Shown here one piece after another: positions 40,385 to 50,000 of a DNA stretch of 64,000 nucleotides. How positions within the stretch are numbered: position 1 is the stretch's first letter; every line of letters starts with the position of its first letter. The stretch is from positions 62,001-126,000 of the forward strand of contig NZ_BAAAXV010000009.1 in NCBI RefSeq assembly GCF_039535785.1, written 5' to 3'. The notes below the pieces were generated by a model, which ran no database searches, was not told where the DNA came from, and worked only from the letters and a program-made list of their open reading frames with translations. Position numbers and translations under genes: made by a program. The stretch comes from Nonomuraea helvata (GTDB lineage: Bacteria; Actinomycetota; Actinomycetes; Streptosporangiales; Streptosporangiaceae).

Positions 40385-40554
40385 TGCCGGTGCACCAGCC
40401 GGAGGCCCGTCTCCACCAGGGCCCAGCCCAGCCGCCTCTCCAAGGTGCGGACGACCGAGCCGGACGGCGGCGGGGCCAGGCGGTACCGGTCCGCGTCGGC
40501 ACGCAGCTCGCGGGCTCGCGCCCGCTCGACGTACAGGTATAGGTCGGGATACAT
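40378..40554 (-). CDS. Small uncharacterised protein downstream of arsR-type gene
   Basis: 58 residues from ATG 40554 with AAGGAG six bases upstream. Sequence is basic and helical: YLYVERARARELRADADRYRL, then SVVRTLERRLGWALVETGLRLVHR. This resembles the short cytoplasmic proteins with conserved RARELRAEADR that accompany regulators in actinomycetes. It follows the ArsR-type gene by 10 bp and is probably co-transcribed. Function unknown. Confidence 0.7.
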   Translation of the reverse strand: MYPDLYLYVERARARELRADADRYRLAPPPSGSVVRTLERRLGWALVETGLRLVHRHY

Positions 40555-40564
40555 CGGGTTCTCC

Positions 40565-41149
40565 TTACGTACGGAACGGGAAGCCGTACGTGTGCACGGC
40601 GACGTTCTCGCGCCCCTCGGTGTCACCGGAGTCGCGAGCCGCCTGCCCCTGCACCCGCCACTTCGTGATGACCTCGTTGAGCTCGTCACCCAGCCGGCGC
40701 AGCTCTTCGGCCGTCAGCGAGAGCAGGTACTCAGAGCTGAAAGTCGCGCTGCGCCAGTCGCCGGGCCAGGCGGCCTGGGTGTCGAGGTAGCTCTCATACA
40801 TCTCACTCAGTTGGCGGGCATGCATGCGGGACAACGCGGCGTGGACCGCGGCACTCTCGGGGGCGTCGCGGAAGTCCTCGTCCCTGGTACTGATGCCGAC
40901 GTCTGCGCGCCGCCACCAGCGCTCCCGGGCGTCGCCGCCCGCCTCCGCATCCTCGATGAGGCCGTGCGCGGCCAGCTTGCGCAGGTGGTAGCTGACCAGC
41001 GAGACGGCCTCGTCGACCTGTTCGGCGAGCTGCGAGGCGGTCGCCGTGCCCGCCACGTAGAGGGCGCGGTAGAGCTTCATGCGCAGCGGATGACCCAGAG
41101 CCTTGAGCGTGTCGAGGTCCTTGATGCGGCGGATCTTCTCGGTGGCCAT
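40565..41149 (-). CDS. ArsR-like winged-helix regulator
   Basis: 194 residues. HTH_20-type winged helix: LKALGHPLRMKLYRALYVAGTATASQLAEQVDEAVSLVSYHLRKLAAHGLIED (about 14-66). No ArsR metal-binding CxC motif is present, so metal sensing is not supported. The C-terminal 120 residues are helical with EYLLSLTAEELRRLGDELNEVI, probably for ligand binding or dimerisation. Homologues usually neighbour an MFS exporter; here only the 58-residue gene follows. Confidence 0.88.
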   Translation of the reverse strand: MATEKIRRIKDLDTLKALGHPLRMKLYRALYVAGTATASQLAEQVDEAVSLVSYHLRKLAAHGLIEDAEAGGDARERWWRRADVGISTRDEDFRDAPESAAVHAALSRMHARQLSEMYESYLDTQAAWPGDWRSATFSSEYLLSLTAEELRRLGDELNEVITKWRVQGQAARDSGDTEGRENVAVHTYGFPFRT

Positions 41150-41197
41150 GAACCCACCATAGAAGCGAAAGAAAATTTGCGCAATAAAATTTGCGGA

Positions 41198-41701
41198 TTA
41201 ACGGAAGCGCCAGCGCGTCTGGCTGTAGTCGCCCTTGCGGAAGCCCAGCACTTTCGACGGCGCCACCTCGAACACCAGAGCGTGCCCGTGCGCGAAGCTG
41301 GCGAACTCATCACCTTCGACGTCGAAGTGCCACTCAGGGCCGTACTTGGCCGCCCAGGCGTCGCCCAGACGCTTGAGCTTGTCCGGGTCCCTGACGCGTT
41401 CGGCGCTCCCCTCGACCACCAGGTCCAGCCCGCCGCTCATCGAGCTGCCGCCCGTCGTGAGCGCGCACTCCCGGTTGGACTCGAGGTTCTTGGCCTTCTG
41501 CTCCTCGGCTCCCGTGGCGAAGTAGAGCGCGTCGTCCTGCCAGACGGCTATCAGCGGCGTGACGTGCGGGCGGCCGTCGGCGCGTACAGTGCTCAGCCAG
41601 TACGTCTCCGCGCGTTCGAGCTGGCCGCGGGCCTCGGCCCAGGGCGTGGGAGTCGCGTTCTCGACGCTGTAGCGTGCGTCCAGTTCGGCGGTGGGTTCCA
41701 T
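41198..41701 (-). CDS. PNPOx-like flavin/F420-type oxidoreductase
   Basis: 167 residues from ATG 41701 (GGAG six bases upstream). Split-barrel pattern WLSTVRADGRPHVTPLIAVWQDDALYFATG and TGAEEQKAKNLESNRECALTTGG fits pyridoxamine-5-phosphate-oxidase-like enzymes; in actinomycetes many bind F420 rather than FMN. The C-terminal KVLGFRKGDYSQTRWRF is typical. It lies 82 bp downstream of the cysteine-dioxygenase-like gene. Substrate unknown. Confidence 0.86.
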   Translation of the reverse strand: MEPTAELDARYSVENATPTPWAEARGQLERAETYWLSTVRADGRPHVTPLIAVWQDDALYFATGAEEQKAKNLESNRECALTTGGSSMSGGLDLVVEGSAERVRDPDKLKRLGDAWAAKYGPEWHFDVEGDEFASFAHGHALVFEVAPSKVLGFRKGDYSQTRWRFR

Positions 41702-41783
41702 GGTGGCTCCTTCAGGTACGGCTCTCGCACGTACGGACTTCCCGGCGCGCGGAAACTCATCGCCGCACTGGATAAGCACCTGG

Positions 41784-42311
41784 CTACCTCACTGGCAGGT
41801 CATAGACACGGCGGACGCTGCTGCCCAGCTTGGCCACATCCGCCCCGTACACGTGGATCGACAGCCCCACCTCACCGCTCGTGTTACGGACCTTGTGGAT
41901 GTCGCCGGGCGGCGCGAACCCGCTGACCTCGCCCGGCCCGTTGGCGGTCCGTCCGATCTCCACCAGATGGTGGCCCATGTCGCGGTAGAGCGTCTCGTAC
42001 TCGATGCCGCTGATGATGCCGAACGCGCACCAGGACACGTGGTCGTGGATCGGCGTCTCCTGGCCGGGGCGCCACACGACGCTCACGATGGAGAAGTCGT
42101 CCTGGCTGTAGAGGGGGCGGGAGACGAACCCGTCGGGCGAGCCCTCGCGTTCGCGCGGCGTGAGGATGTCGAGCCCCGGGAGCCGGGCTCGGAGCAGGTC
42201 GGCGACGGCGAACGCGGTCTCGCGGCGCTCGAGCCGGCGGGCCACGATCTCCGAGATGCCGGACACGAGCACGTCCAGGCCGGGCCTGACGGCAGTGGCA
42301 GCGCTATCCAC
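41784..42311 (-). CDS. Cysteine dioxygenase-type thiol dioxygenase
   Basis: 175 residues, cupin fold. Iron ligands are in PIHDHVSWCAFGIISG (HxH) with a third His in GDIHKVRN. The YxxxxxD/H-type catalytic pair near the C-terminus (IHVYGAD) also fits. Enzymes of this type add O2 to cysteine or 3-mercaptopropionate to give sulfinates. Divergent from a LysR regulator followed by a LysE exporter, which together suggest control of excess thiol amino acid (inference). Confidence 0.88.
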   Translation of the reverse strand: MDSAATAVRPGLDVLVSGISEIVARRLERRETAFAVADLLRARLPGLDILTPREREGSPDGFVSRPLYSQDDFSIVSVVWRPGQETPIHDHVSWCAFGIISGIEYETLYRDMGHHLVEIGRTANGPGEVSGFAPPGDIHKVRNTSGEVGLSIHVYGADVAKLGSSVRRVYDLPVR

Positions 42312-42323
42312 GGTATCCCCCTA

Positions 42324-42348
42324 GGGAAAGACGATATTTCTCTTTCCC
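42324..42348. promoter_or_regulatory. Inverted repeat in the dioxygenase promoter
   Basis: GGGAAAGA-CGATATTTC-TCTTTCCC: the first nine-base centre is flanked by perfect 8-bp arms, 13 bp upstream of the dioxygenase start. It could be an operator or a leader hairpin. Confidence 0.55.
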
Positions 42349-42376
42349 TTTCCACGGTGCTACGTCTCGACCGATA

Positions 42377-42403
42377 GGTCCAACAGAACTTTTCTGCCTA
42401 ACC
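42377..42403. promoter_or_regulatory. Candidate LysR-binding site
   Basis: A dyad centred on 42390 contains CAGAA-CTT-TTCTG flanked symmetrically by GGT (42377-42379) and ACC (42401-42403), 19 bp before the LysR ATG. Interrupted dyads at this distance are typical autoregulatory recognition sites of LysR proteins. Confidence 0.6.
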
Positions 42404-42421
42404 CATAGATACGATCGATAA

Positions 42422-43282
42422 ATGCTCGATGTCGTGCGCCTTCGCGTCCTCGTCGCGGTCGCCCGCAAGGGCTCGCTGACCGCCGCCGCCAAGGAGCTCC
42501 ACTACTCGCAGCCCTCGGTCAGCCATCACCTGGCCCGACTGGAGGCGGAGACCGGGGCCCGGCTCGTCCAGCGCGTCGGGCGCGGCATCAGGCTCACGGA
42601 GGCGGGCCGGCTGCTCGCCGAACGGGCCGCGGAGATCATCGGTCGGCTCGACGCCGCCGCCGAGGAGCTCGCCGAGCACGTGGGGCTCCGGTCGGGGCGG
42701 GCCCGGCTGGCCGCCTTCCCATCAGCGCTGGGCACGTTCATCCCGACAGCGGCCAGGCTGCTGTCCGCCGCGCATCCGGCGCTACGCCTGGAGCTCACCG
42801 AGATGGAGCCGCCGGAGGCGCTCAGACTGCTGCGGTCCGGCCGGGTGGACGTGGCCCTGATCTTCCGGTACGACGACACCGCACCCGAGGAGAACGGCAT
42901 CCGCATGATCCACCTTCTCGACGACCCCAGTTACCTGGTGTGCAGCGGCCCTGCCGGCGAACTGGCCGACCACGCCGAATCGTCCTGGATCGCGGGATGC
43001 GACCGGTGCAGGAGCCATTTGCTGGACATCTGCGAGAAGGCGGGGTTCGCGCCGCGGATCTCGTTCACCAGTGACGACATCGTGGCCGTACAGGCTCTGG
43101 TGGCGGCCGGTCTGGGCCTGACCCTGCTGCCGGGGCTCGCGCTGCGGGCCCACCGCCACCCCGACGTGCAGGTGGCGGAGGTGCCCGGCTCGACCAGGCA
43201 CGTGTACGCCGCGGTCTACGGCGAGCCGCCCCACCCGCCGGCCACGGAGGCGCTGCTGGTGGCTCTGCGGAAAAGCCTTTGA
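42422..43282 (+). CDS. LysR-family transcriptional regulator
   Basis: 286 residues. N-terminal HTH: SLTAAAKELHYSQPSVSHHLARLEAETGARL (about 17-47); the effector domain follows with two alpha/beta lobes (RLAAFPSALGTFIPTAARLL; DDIVAVQALVAAGLGLTLLPGLAL). It diverges from the dioxygenase gene and precedes the LysE gene by 21 bp, so it probably activates both. Effector unknown, perhaps cysteine or another amino acid. Confidence 0.93.
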   Translation: MLDVVRLRVLVAVARKGSLTAAAKELHYSQPSVSHHLARLEAETGARLVQRVGRGIRLTEAGRLLAERAAEIIGRLDAAAEELAEHVGLRSGRARLAAFPSALGTFIPTAARLLSAAHPALRLELTEMEPPEALRLLRSGRVDVALIFRYDDTAPEENGIRMIHLLDDPSYLVCSGPAGELADHAESSWIAGCDRCRSHLLDICEKAGFAPRISFTSDDIVAVQALVAAGLGLTLLPGLALRAHRHPDVQVAEVPGSTRHVYAAVYGEPPHPPATEALLVALRKSL

Positions 43283-43303
43283 CGCTGTTCCTACGATGAC
43301 CCC

Positions 43304-43930
43304 ATGCCTGACATCGCGACACTTGCCCTCTTCTGCGTGGCCACCCTCGGACTGCTCGTGGTGCCCGGACCGGCGGTCCTCTACATCGTCACCCGGAGCG
43401 TCTCCCAGGGCCGTGGCGCCGGCCTGATCTCCGTGCTCGGGGTGCACGCGGGCTCGCTGGTCCACATCGCGGCCGCGGCGCTCGGTATCAGCGCGCTGCT
43501 GGCGGCCTCGGCGACGGCGTTCACGATCGTGAAGTACGTGGGCGTGGCGTACCTGCTCTGGCTCGGCGTACGCAAGCTGATGCGACGGGGCGAGAACGAG
43601 GGACCGGTGGAGCTGCCGGCGCAGTCAAAGAGGCGGCTGTTCTGGGAAGGGTTCGTGGTGAACGTGCTCAACCCCAAGACCGCGATCTTCTTCCTCGCCT
43701 TCCTCCCCCAGTTCACCGACCCGCACGCGGGGCCGGTCGGGCCGCAGATCCTGCTGCTCGGGGTGCTGTGGCTGGTGCTCGGGATGGCCTCCGACGGCAC
43801 GTACGCGCTGCTCTCGTCGGCGGTGGCCGGGCGGGTGCGCAGGTCGGCCCGTGCACGCCGGGGTCTCGACGTGGGGAGCGGGCTCGTCTACCTCGGGCTG
43901 GCGGCCTGGCTCACAGCCGAGAAGGCATGA
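43304..43930 (+). CDS. LysE/RhtB-family amino-acid exporter
   Basis: 208 residues, six membrane helices. Family motif near the N-terminus LLVVPGPAVLYIVTRSVSQGRGAGLISVLGVHAGSLVH and a conserved EGFVVNVLNPKTAIFFLAFLPQF in the middle. Exports amino acids or their derivatives using the proton gradient. Same strand and operon as the LysR gene. Confidence 0.93.
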   Translation: MPDIATLALFCVATLGLLVVPGPAVLYIVTRSVSQGRGAGLISVLGVHAGSLVHIAAAALGISALLAASATAFTIVKYVGVAYLLWLGVRKLMRRGENEGPVELPAQSKRRLFWEGFVVNVLNPKTAIFFLAFLPQFTDPHAGPVGPQILLLGVLWLVLGMASDGTYALLSSAVAGRVRRSARARRGLDVGSGLVYLGLAAWLTAEKA

Positions 43931-43933
43931 CAA

Positions 43934-43951
43934 GCCGGGAAATTTCCCGGC
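43934..43951. promoter_or_regulatory. Perfect 18-bp palindrome after the lysE-type gene
   Basis: GCCGGGAAATTTCCCGGC begins four bases after the LysE stop and lies about 70 bp before the giant STAND gene. It has no loop or T-run, so it is more likely an operator than a terminator. It may control 44018-50197. Confidence 0.5.
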
Positions 43952-44017
43952 CATAGTGCGATAGTGAGATCAGATCGAGGGGACGGCACGTCGGGACGTA
44001 GCTAAGAGGCGAACCCC

Positions 44018-47000
44018 ATGGACACGCCACAGCACCGCCTCGGGCTCGAACGGGTCGTCGAGGTCTACTCGGGTCACGGCGACCTTGTCGGCGCGACCGG
44101 TTCCGGGTATGCGATCGGCGCCGATCTGGTGCTGACCTCCGGGCTGGTGGCGGCTTCCGGCACCCGATGTCAGGTACGTACGCCGGGTTCGGGACAGTGG
44201 GCCGAGGCCGAGCCGGTGTGGCGTGGGTGCGGCGGGGCGGGCGCGGTGCTGCTGCGGGTGGCCGACTCGCCGTGGGCGGGCGTTCCCGGCATCGAACACC
44301 TCCGCTGGGCCAGGCCGGCGGACCCTGTGAGCATCTCCGACGGGCACGGGGAGGAGGGACGCGGCGCCCGCTTCAGGGTGCGCTGCGTGGCCCGCGGGTT
44401 TCCGCGTCTGGAGCGGCGGGCCGGGTTCCGGGCTGCCGAGACGGTGTCCGGCCTGGTCGACGCCCCCACGGGTGCGGTGTCGAAGGTTCTGGCGGTCAGC
44501 GTGCTGAGCCCGGGATCCGACGCGCTCTGGCCGGGGCTGTCGGGCGCCGCGCTGCTCGCCGAGCCGGCCGGGCAGATCATCGGCGTGATCACGGCCGGGC
44601 ACACCCGGAACCGCCTGGACGCCGTGCCCGTGACCGCGCTCCTGAGCGACGAACGCTTCCGCGAGCTGGCAGGCGTGGCGCCCGGCCGGCTGGAGACCGT
44701 CGCGGAGGACGACCCTTCGGCGATGCTCGCCGACCTCCTGACGCCCGCCCGCGACGAACCGCCCCAGGACTGTCCGGACTGGGCCCTGCTGCTGGCACGT
44801 CACGCGATGGTGCCGTTCCTGGGGAGGGACGAGGAGCTGGCGCACCTCCGGGCCTGGGCCGCCGAGCCGGCCGCCCTGTCGATCGCGATCCTGACCGGCC
44901 GGAGCGGCACGGGCAAGACGAGGCTGGCGAGCGAGCTCTGCGTGGAGCTGGCCGCGGCGGGATGGGACACGGGCTTCCTCTCCCTGGACTCGGTCGTCGG
45001 CCCGCTGGCGAGCCGGACCCTGAACGCGTCACGCCCGACCCTCCTCGTGGTGGACGGCGCGGAGCCGTCCCCGCCCCTGGTGGGCGAGCTGGTACGGCAC
45101 CTGGCCAAGCACGGGCGCAACCCCCGCGTACGGCTCCTGCTGCTGGCCCGCGAGCCTGGCGAGGCGGAGTGGTGGCGGCGGCTCGACACGACGGCCGGTG
45201 GCTGGCTGAGGCGGCTCAACACCACGGCCGTCCAGCTCAACGCCCACCCGCTCACCTTGCAGGAACGTACGGAGCACGCGCTCGCGGCCATGAAGGCGTT
45301 CGCCCCCAGCCGGGCCGCCCTGCCCGCCCCGCCGCGGCTCGACGACCCGGAGTACGGCCTGCCGCTCCACGTCCACCTGGCCGCTCTGCTGCGGCTGTGC
45401 GACGGGGACGAAGGGTCCGACCCCGCCCATGACGGCACGGAGGCGATGCGGCTGCGAGGTGGCGGGCTGTTCGGCCGGTTCCTGGAGCGGGAGAGTGACC
45501 AGTGGGCGCGGGTGTGGCCGGCGGGGGAAGAACGCGTGGACGACGTCACGGCGCGGCAGGCTGTGGCGTTGCTCACGCTCACCGCTCCCACACCCGCGGA
45601 GCTGCCCGGCCTGCTGACGGCCGTCCCCGGGCTGCGTGACCACGGAACCACCATGAACCTGGCCCGCTGGCTGGGCACGGTCTTCCAGAGCGGCCCGCTC
45701 GGCCCGGATCTGGCGGCCGAACGGCTCCTGGCCGAGACGGACGGCCTGGACGCGCTGGTTCTCGCCATCCATGATCACGGCGCTCGCACGGTCGGGCACA
45801 TCGTGCACTTGCTGGACGTTCTGCGGCGCTCCGCCCACGGGGAGGGGGCCCGGTCGGCGCTGCGTGCGCTGATCGGTTCCAGGCTCGGCGAGCTCGTCAC
45901 GGAAGCCGCGGCGAACCCCGCCACCCGGCTCGGCGACATGCTCAACGCCGCCCTGGCCCTGTTCCCGGCCGACCGCGCGCTCGCCGCGACCGCATCCGCC
46001 CTGCTGACCCGGACCGGCTCGGCCGCTGAGCGGGCGACATCGGGCCCGGCGGCATCAGGCCCGGCGGCATCAGGCCCGGCGGCATCAGGCCCGGCGGCAT
46101 CGGGCCCGGCGGCATCGGGCCCGGCGGCATCGGGCCCGGGAGGAGGCGCATCCTCGGCGCGGTGGGGTGCCTGGCCGGTGCGGCGCGCTGCGGGGCTCGG
46201 GTTACGGGCGCTGGACGTCACCCTGGGCGAGCTGGCCGTGCGGCACCGCCGGGCGACCGGCGAGGGGTTGGCGCTGGCGGGGGCGCTGTCCTGGCTGTCG
46301 GGTCGGCTGACGGCTGTGGGGAGGGCGGGAGAGGCGGTCGTGGCGGCGGCGGAGTCCGTTGAGATCTACGCGGCCGCTCCCCCGTACGAGGAGGCGGCCG
46401 GGCGGGCGGACGCGCTGTTCAGCCTTGGGGCGTGCCTGTTGCTGGCGGGCGAGCCCGGTTCGGCGCTCAAGCCGGCGCAGGAGGCGGCGGCCAGGTTCCG
46501 CATCCTGGCCGAGGACGACCCGTCGTACGCGGGCGAGGCCGCGCGGGCGCAGCACAACGTCGCCTGCGCGCTGCTGGAGGTCGGGCGCCTGGGCGAGGCC
46601 GTGGAGGCGTTCGAGGCGGCGGGCGGCGACGCCGGCTTCGCGGCGACCCTCGCGACGCTCGCCGTCTCACAGCTCGGCGCGGGCGGGCGGTTGCCGACGG
46701 CCGGCTCCGAAACGGCCGGCCCGTCAGCGACCCGTCCCCGAACAACCGGCCCGACAGCAGCCCATCCCCAAACAACCGGCCCGACAGCAGCCCATCCCCA
46801 AACAACCGGCCCGACAGCGGCGCTTCCTCAAACGGCCGGTCCGTCAGCGGCACGCGCCGGGACGGTCGGCCGGACGTCGATGGCGCGGTCCGGGGTGGTG
46901 GAGCAGTCGCCGGTCGCCGCCGTTCCAGGTCCTGGGCCGTTGATGCCGTTCGAGGAGGCGGGTGCCGGCGCGCTGCCCGAGCTGGCCGGGTGCCTTGCCG

Positions 47001-50000
47001 TCGCCGTCACCGCCGCCGTCAGGAACGTGGCCCCGACCAACAGGGACCTGGCCCACCGGCTCCGCCTCCTGGCCGTCTGGCTGGACGGGCACGGCAGGCC
47101 GGCCGACGCCGTGGTCCCCGCCTCGGAGGCCGTCGTACGGCTGCGCGGCCTCGCCGTCCAGGAGCCCGGCCTGCGGTTGATGCTGGCCGAAGCCGCCGGA
47201 CTACTGGCGGGGCTCCATGCCCGGCTCGAAGACCTGGACGCCGCCGTGCGGTCCGCCGCCGAAGCCGTACGCAACCTGCGTGCCCTGGTCGCGCTGGAGC
47301 CCGACGAGCACCGCCACGCCCTGACCGGGCAACTGCTCCGGCTGGGCGAGCTGCTGCTGATCGACGATCGGCCGGAGGAGGCGCTGGGGCCGTTGCAGGA
47401 AGCCATGACCGTGGCGGCCCAGCAGCACACCGCGACGCAGGCCGAGGGCAGGCGGCTGCTCGGCTTCTGTCTGGACGAGCTCGGCCGGCCGGTGGACGGC
47501 CGGGCGCAGCTGGAACAGGCGGCCGAGCTTTACGGCACGCTGGGCGCCAAGGGCGACCGGCACACGTCCGAGGTGCGGGCGAGGGCGGCCAGGCTGGAGA
47601 CGGCGGCCGAGCACGCCGGTGGGCGGCCGTGGCTGCTGGCGTTGATCTCCACGCGGCCGGAGGAGGCCGTGGCCGGGGCGGAACGGCAGCTGGCGGAGTG
47701 CGCGAAGGCCGCCGAGGGCGGCGGAACGCCGGAGATCCACGCCTACATCTCGGCCCAGACCGTGCTCGCCCGGGCCTGGACGGACGTGGGACGGGCCGGC
47801 GACGGGCTCGTGCTCGCGAGGCAGGCCGCCGAACTGCTGCGACGCCATCCCGTACCGGACACGCCGCCGCAGCGGTCGGCAGGTCCGGAGCGGCCGCACG
47901 CGATCGCCGTGGGGATGGTGGCGGCGGCGCTCGGCCGGGCGCTGGTGTGCCTCGGGCGGCACAAGGAGGCCATCCCGCACCTGCGTACCGCCATCGAGGC
48001 GTATGAGCCGCGGGCCGGGACGAGCGTCGTGTTCCGTACGGAGCTGGCCGAGCTGCTCATCCTGGAGACCGCCGCCCTCTCCGAATCCGCCTGCCCCGCC
48101 GACGCGGAGGCGGCGGCAGACCGGCTGGTCGGGCTCTACGAAGGGCTCGTTTCGGAAGGGCTCGCATCCCCGCGTGCCCTGGCGGGGGCCCTGCGGCTGC
48201 AGGGCGGCATCCGGTTCACGAGGCGGAACGTCGAGGGCGCGCTCCAGTCGGCCACCCGGGCCCTCGACGTCGTGTCCTCGGAGCCTCCGGCGGCGAACCG
48301 GCTCCTCACCGCCATCTGCCTGGAGCTCGGCGGCCTGTGCCTGGCCGAGCTGCACGACCTCGGCGCGGCCGGTGCCAAGCTGGCCGAGGGCACCGCGATG
48401 CTGCCGTACCCGCCCGCCGACCTCGTCGACCTGCACCTGATGGCCCTCGCCCGGCTGGCCAGGCTGCGGGTGGAGGAGGAAGGACCGGCCGCCGGAGCGG
48501 CCCTGTACCGCCAGATACTCGACATCCGGCCGCTGCCGGGGACGGATGCGCTCAGAACCCTCGTCGAGGAGGTCATCGCCTACCCGGGCGACATGTCCGA
48601 CCTGCTGCCCGCGCTCGTGACGTTCGCGGACGCGCTGGAGCAGGAGGTGCCGCTGAGCGGCGGCGGCGCCGAGGTGCACGACCTGTGCGGGCAGGCTCTG
48701 ATGCGGTTGCCGGACGCTGAGCCGGCCGTGCGTGTCTACCGGGGGCCGGCCGCCTTCTCCGGCGACTACCGCGGGCGGCTCGGCAGGGCGCTCGCCGCGC
48801 TCGCCCGGCAGGGGCAGGCCGACCTCGCCGTCCTGGAGCAGGCCATCGACCTCCTCTCCGACGAGCCGGGCAGGGAACTGGCCGAGACCCTCAACCTCTA
48901 CGCTGTCAAGCTGCTCGAACAGGGCCGCCCCGTCGAGGCGCTGGCGCACTCCGAGCGGGCCGCCGACCTCTGCGACGAGCTGGACGACCCGGCCGTCGCC
49001 GCGGTCACGTACGTGCAGCTCGGCTCGAGCCTGGCCATGCTCGACCGCCCGCAGGCCGCACTGGAGGCGGTCACCTGGTCGCTCGCCGAGCTGGACCGAG
49101 TCTCGGAGATGGACCGAGTCTCGGAGATGGACCGAGTCTCGGAGATGGACCGGGAGGAGCCGTCCGGTGTGCGGGCGCGGGCGGTCCAGGTGCGCGGGCA
49201 GGTGCTGCGGGCGTTCGGCAGGGAGCAGGAAGCGCTGGCGCACCTCGTGGAGGCCCTGCGGCTGCACACCGACCCGGCGAGCAAGCGGGAGTGCGCCGAG
49301 ATGATCGCCGACGACCTTCTGGCGGCGGGCAAGCCGGAGGAGGCCGCCGAGTTCGCCGAGATCGCCGCCACGGGACAGGAGCCGGGCACGGTCAAGCACG
49401 CGCTGGCCACCCAGCGGCTGGTCAGGTGCCACATGATGCTCGGCGAGCTCACCGAGGCCAACGCGCTCGTCGAGGACCTGATCCCGCTGGCCAGGCGGTC
49501 GCCGGACGATCTCACGTACCGGGCCGTGCTCGCCGACTCCCTCGCGCAGAGCTCCGAGCTGCTGCCCCTGCTCGGCCTGGACAGCGGCGTGGAGGCCGAG
49601 ACGAGGGCCAGAGAGGCCATCGCGATCTACGACGAGCTGCTGACCACCGGCATGGACGCGCAGGCCCTGCACACCAGCCGCGCGGGCGCCTGCCTCACGC
49701 TGGCCTCCGCGCTCAGGATGCGGCACCTGGCCGCCGACGCGATCCAGCCGCTGCGGGAGGCGGTCGCGGCGCTGGAGAGGTTCGGGCCGGTGGAGCGGCG
49801 GTTCGGCTCCGGGAGCCGGGCGCACCAGGAGTCAGGGAGCCCGGCCCAGCGCGAGCTGCTGTCCAGGGCGATGCTCATGCTGGGCGACGCCCTCATGGAG
49901 GCCGGCCGGGGGCTGGAGGCCGGGCTCGTCTTCCATCGGGCCACGCAGGTGACGCGGGACGAGCTGCCCCGGGCCGTGGCACACGCCAGGCTCGGCTTCT

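Noticed and set aside
40565..41149. Metal-sensing ArsR repressor
   Set aside because: No CxC or other metal-site motif; only the winged-helix fold is shared.
43934..43951. Intrinsic terminator of the lysE-type gene
   Set aside because: The palindrome has no loop and no T-run, so an operator is more plausible.
46037..46820. Repeats in the STAND gene as CRISPR or mobile-element ends
   Set aside because: They are in-frame, contiguous and code for low-complexity linkers; no transposase or target duplication.
47201..49825. 874-residue open frame antisense to the STAND gene
   Set aside because: Arg/Pro/Gly/Val-rich composition without domains, and its third codon positions follow the GC bias of the sense gene; it is a shadow frame.
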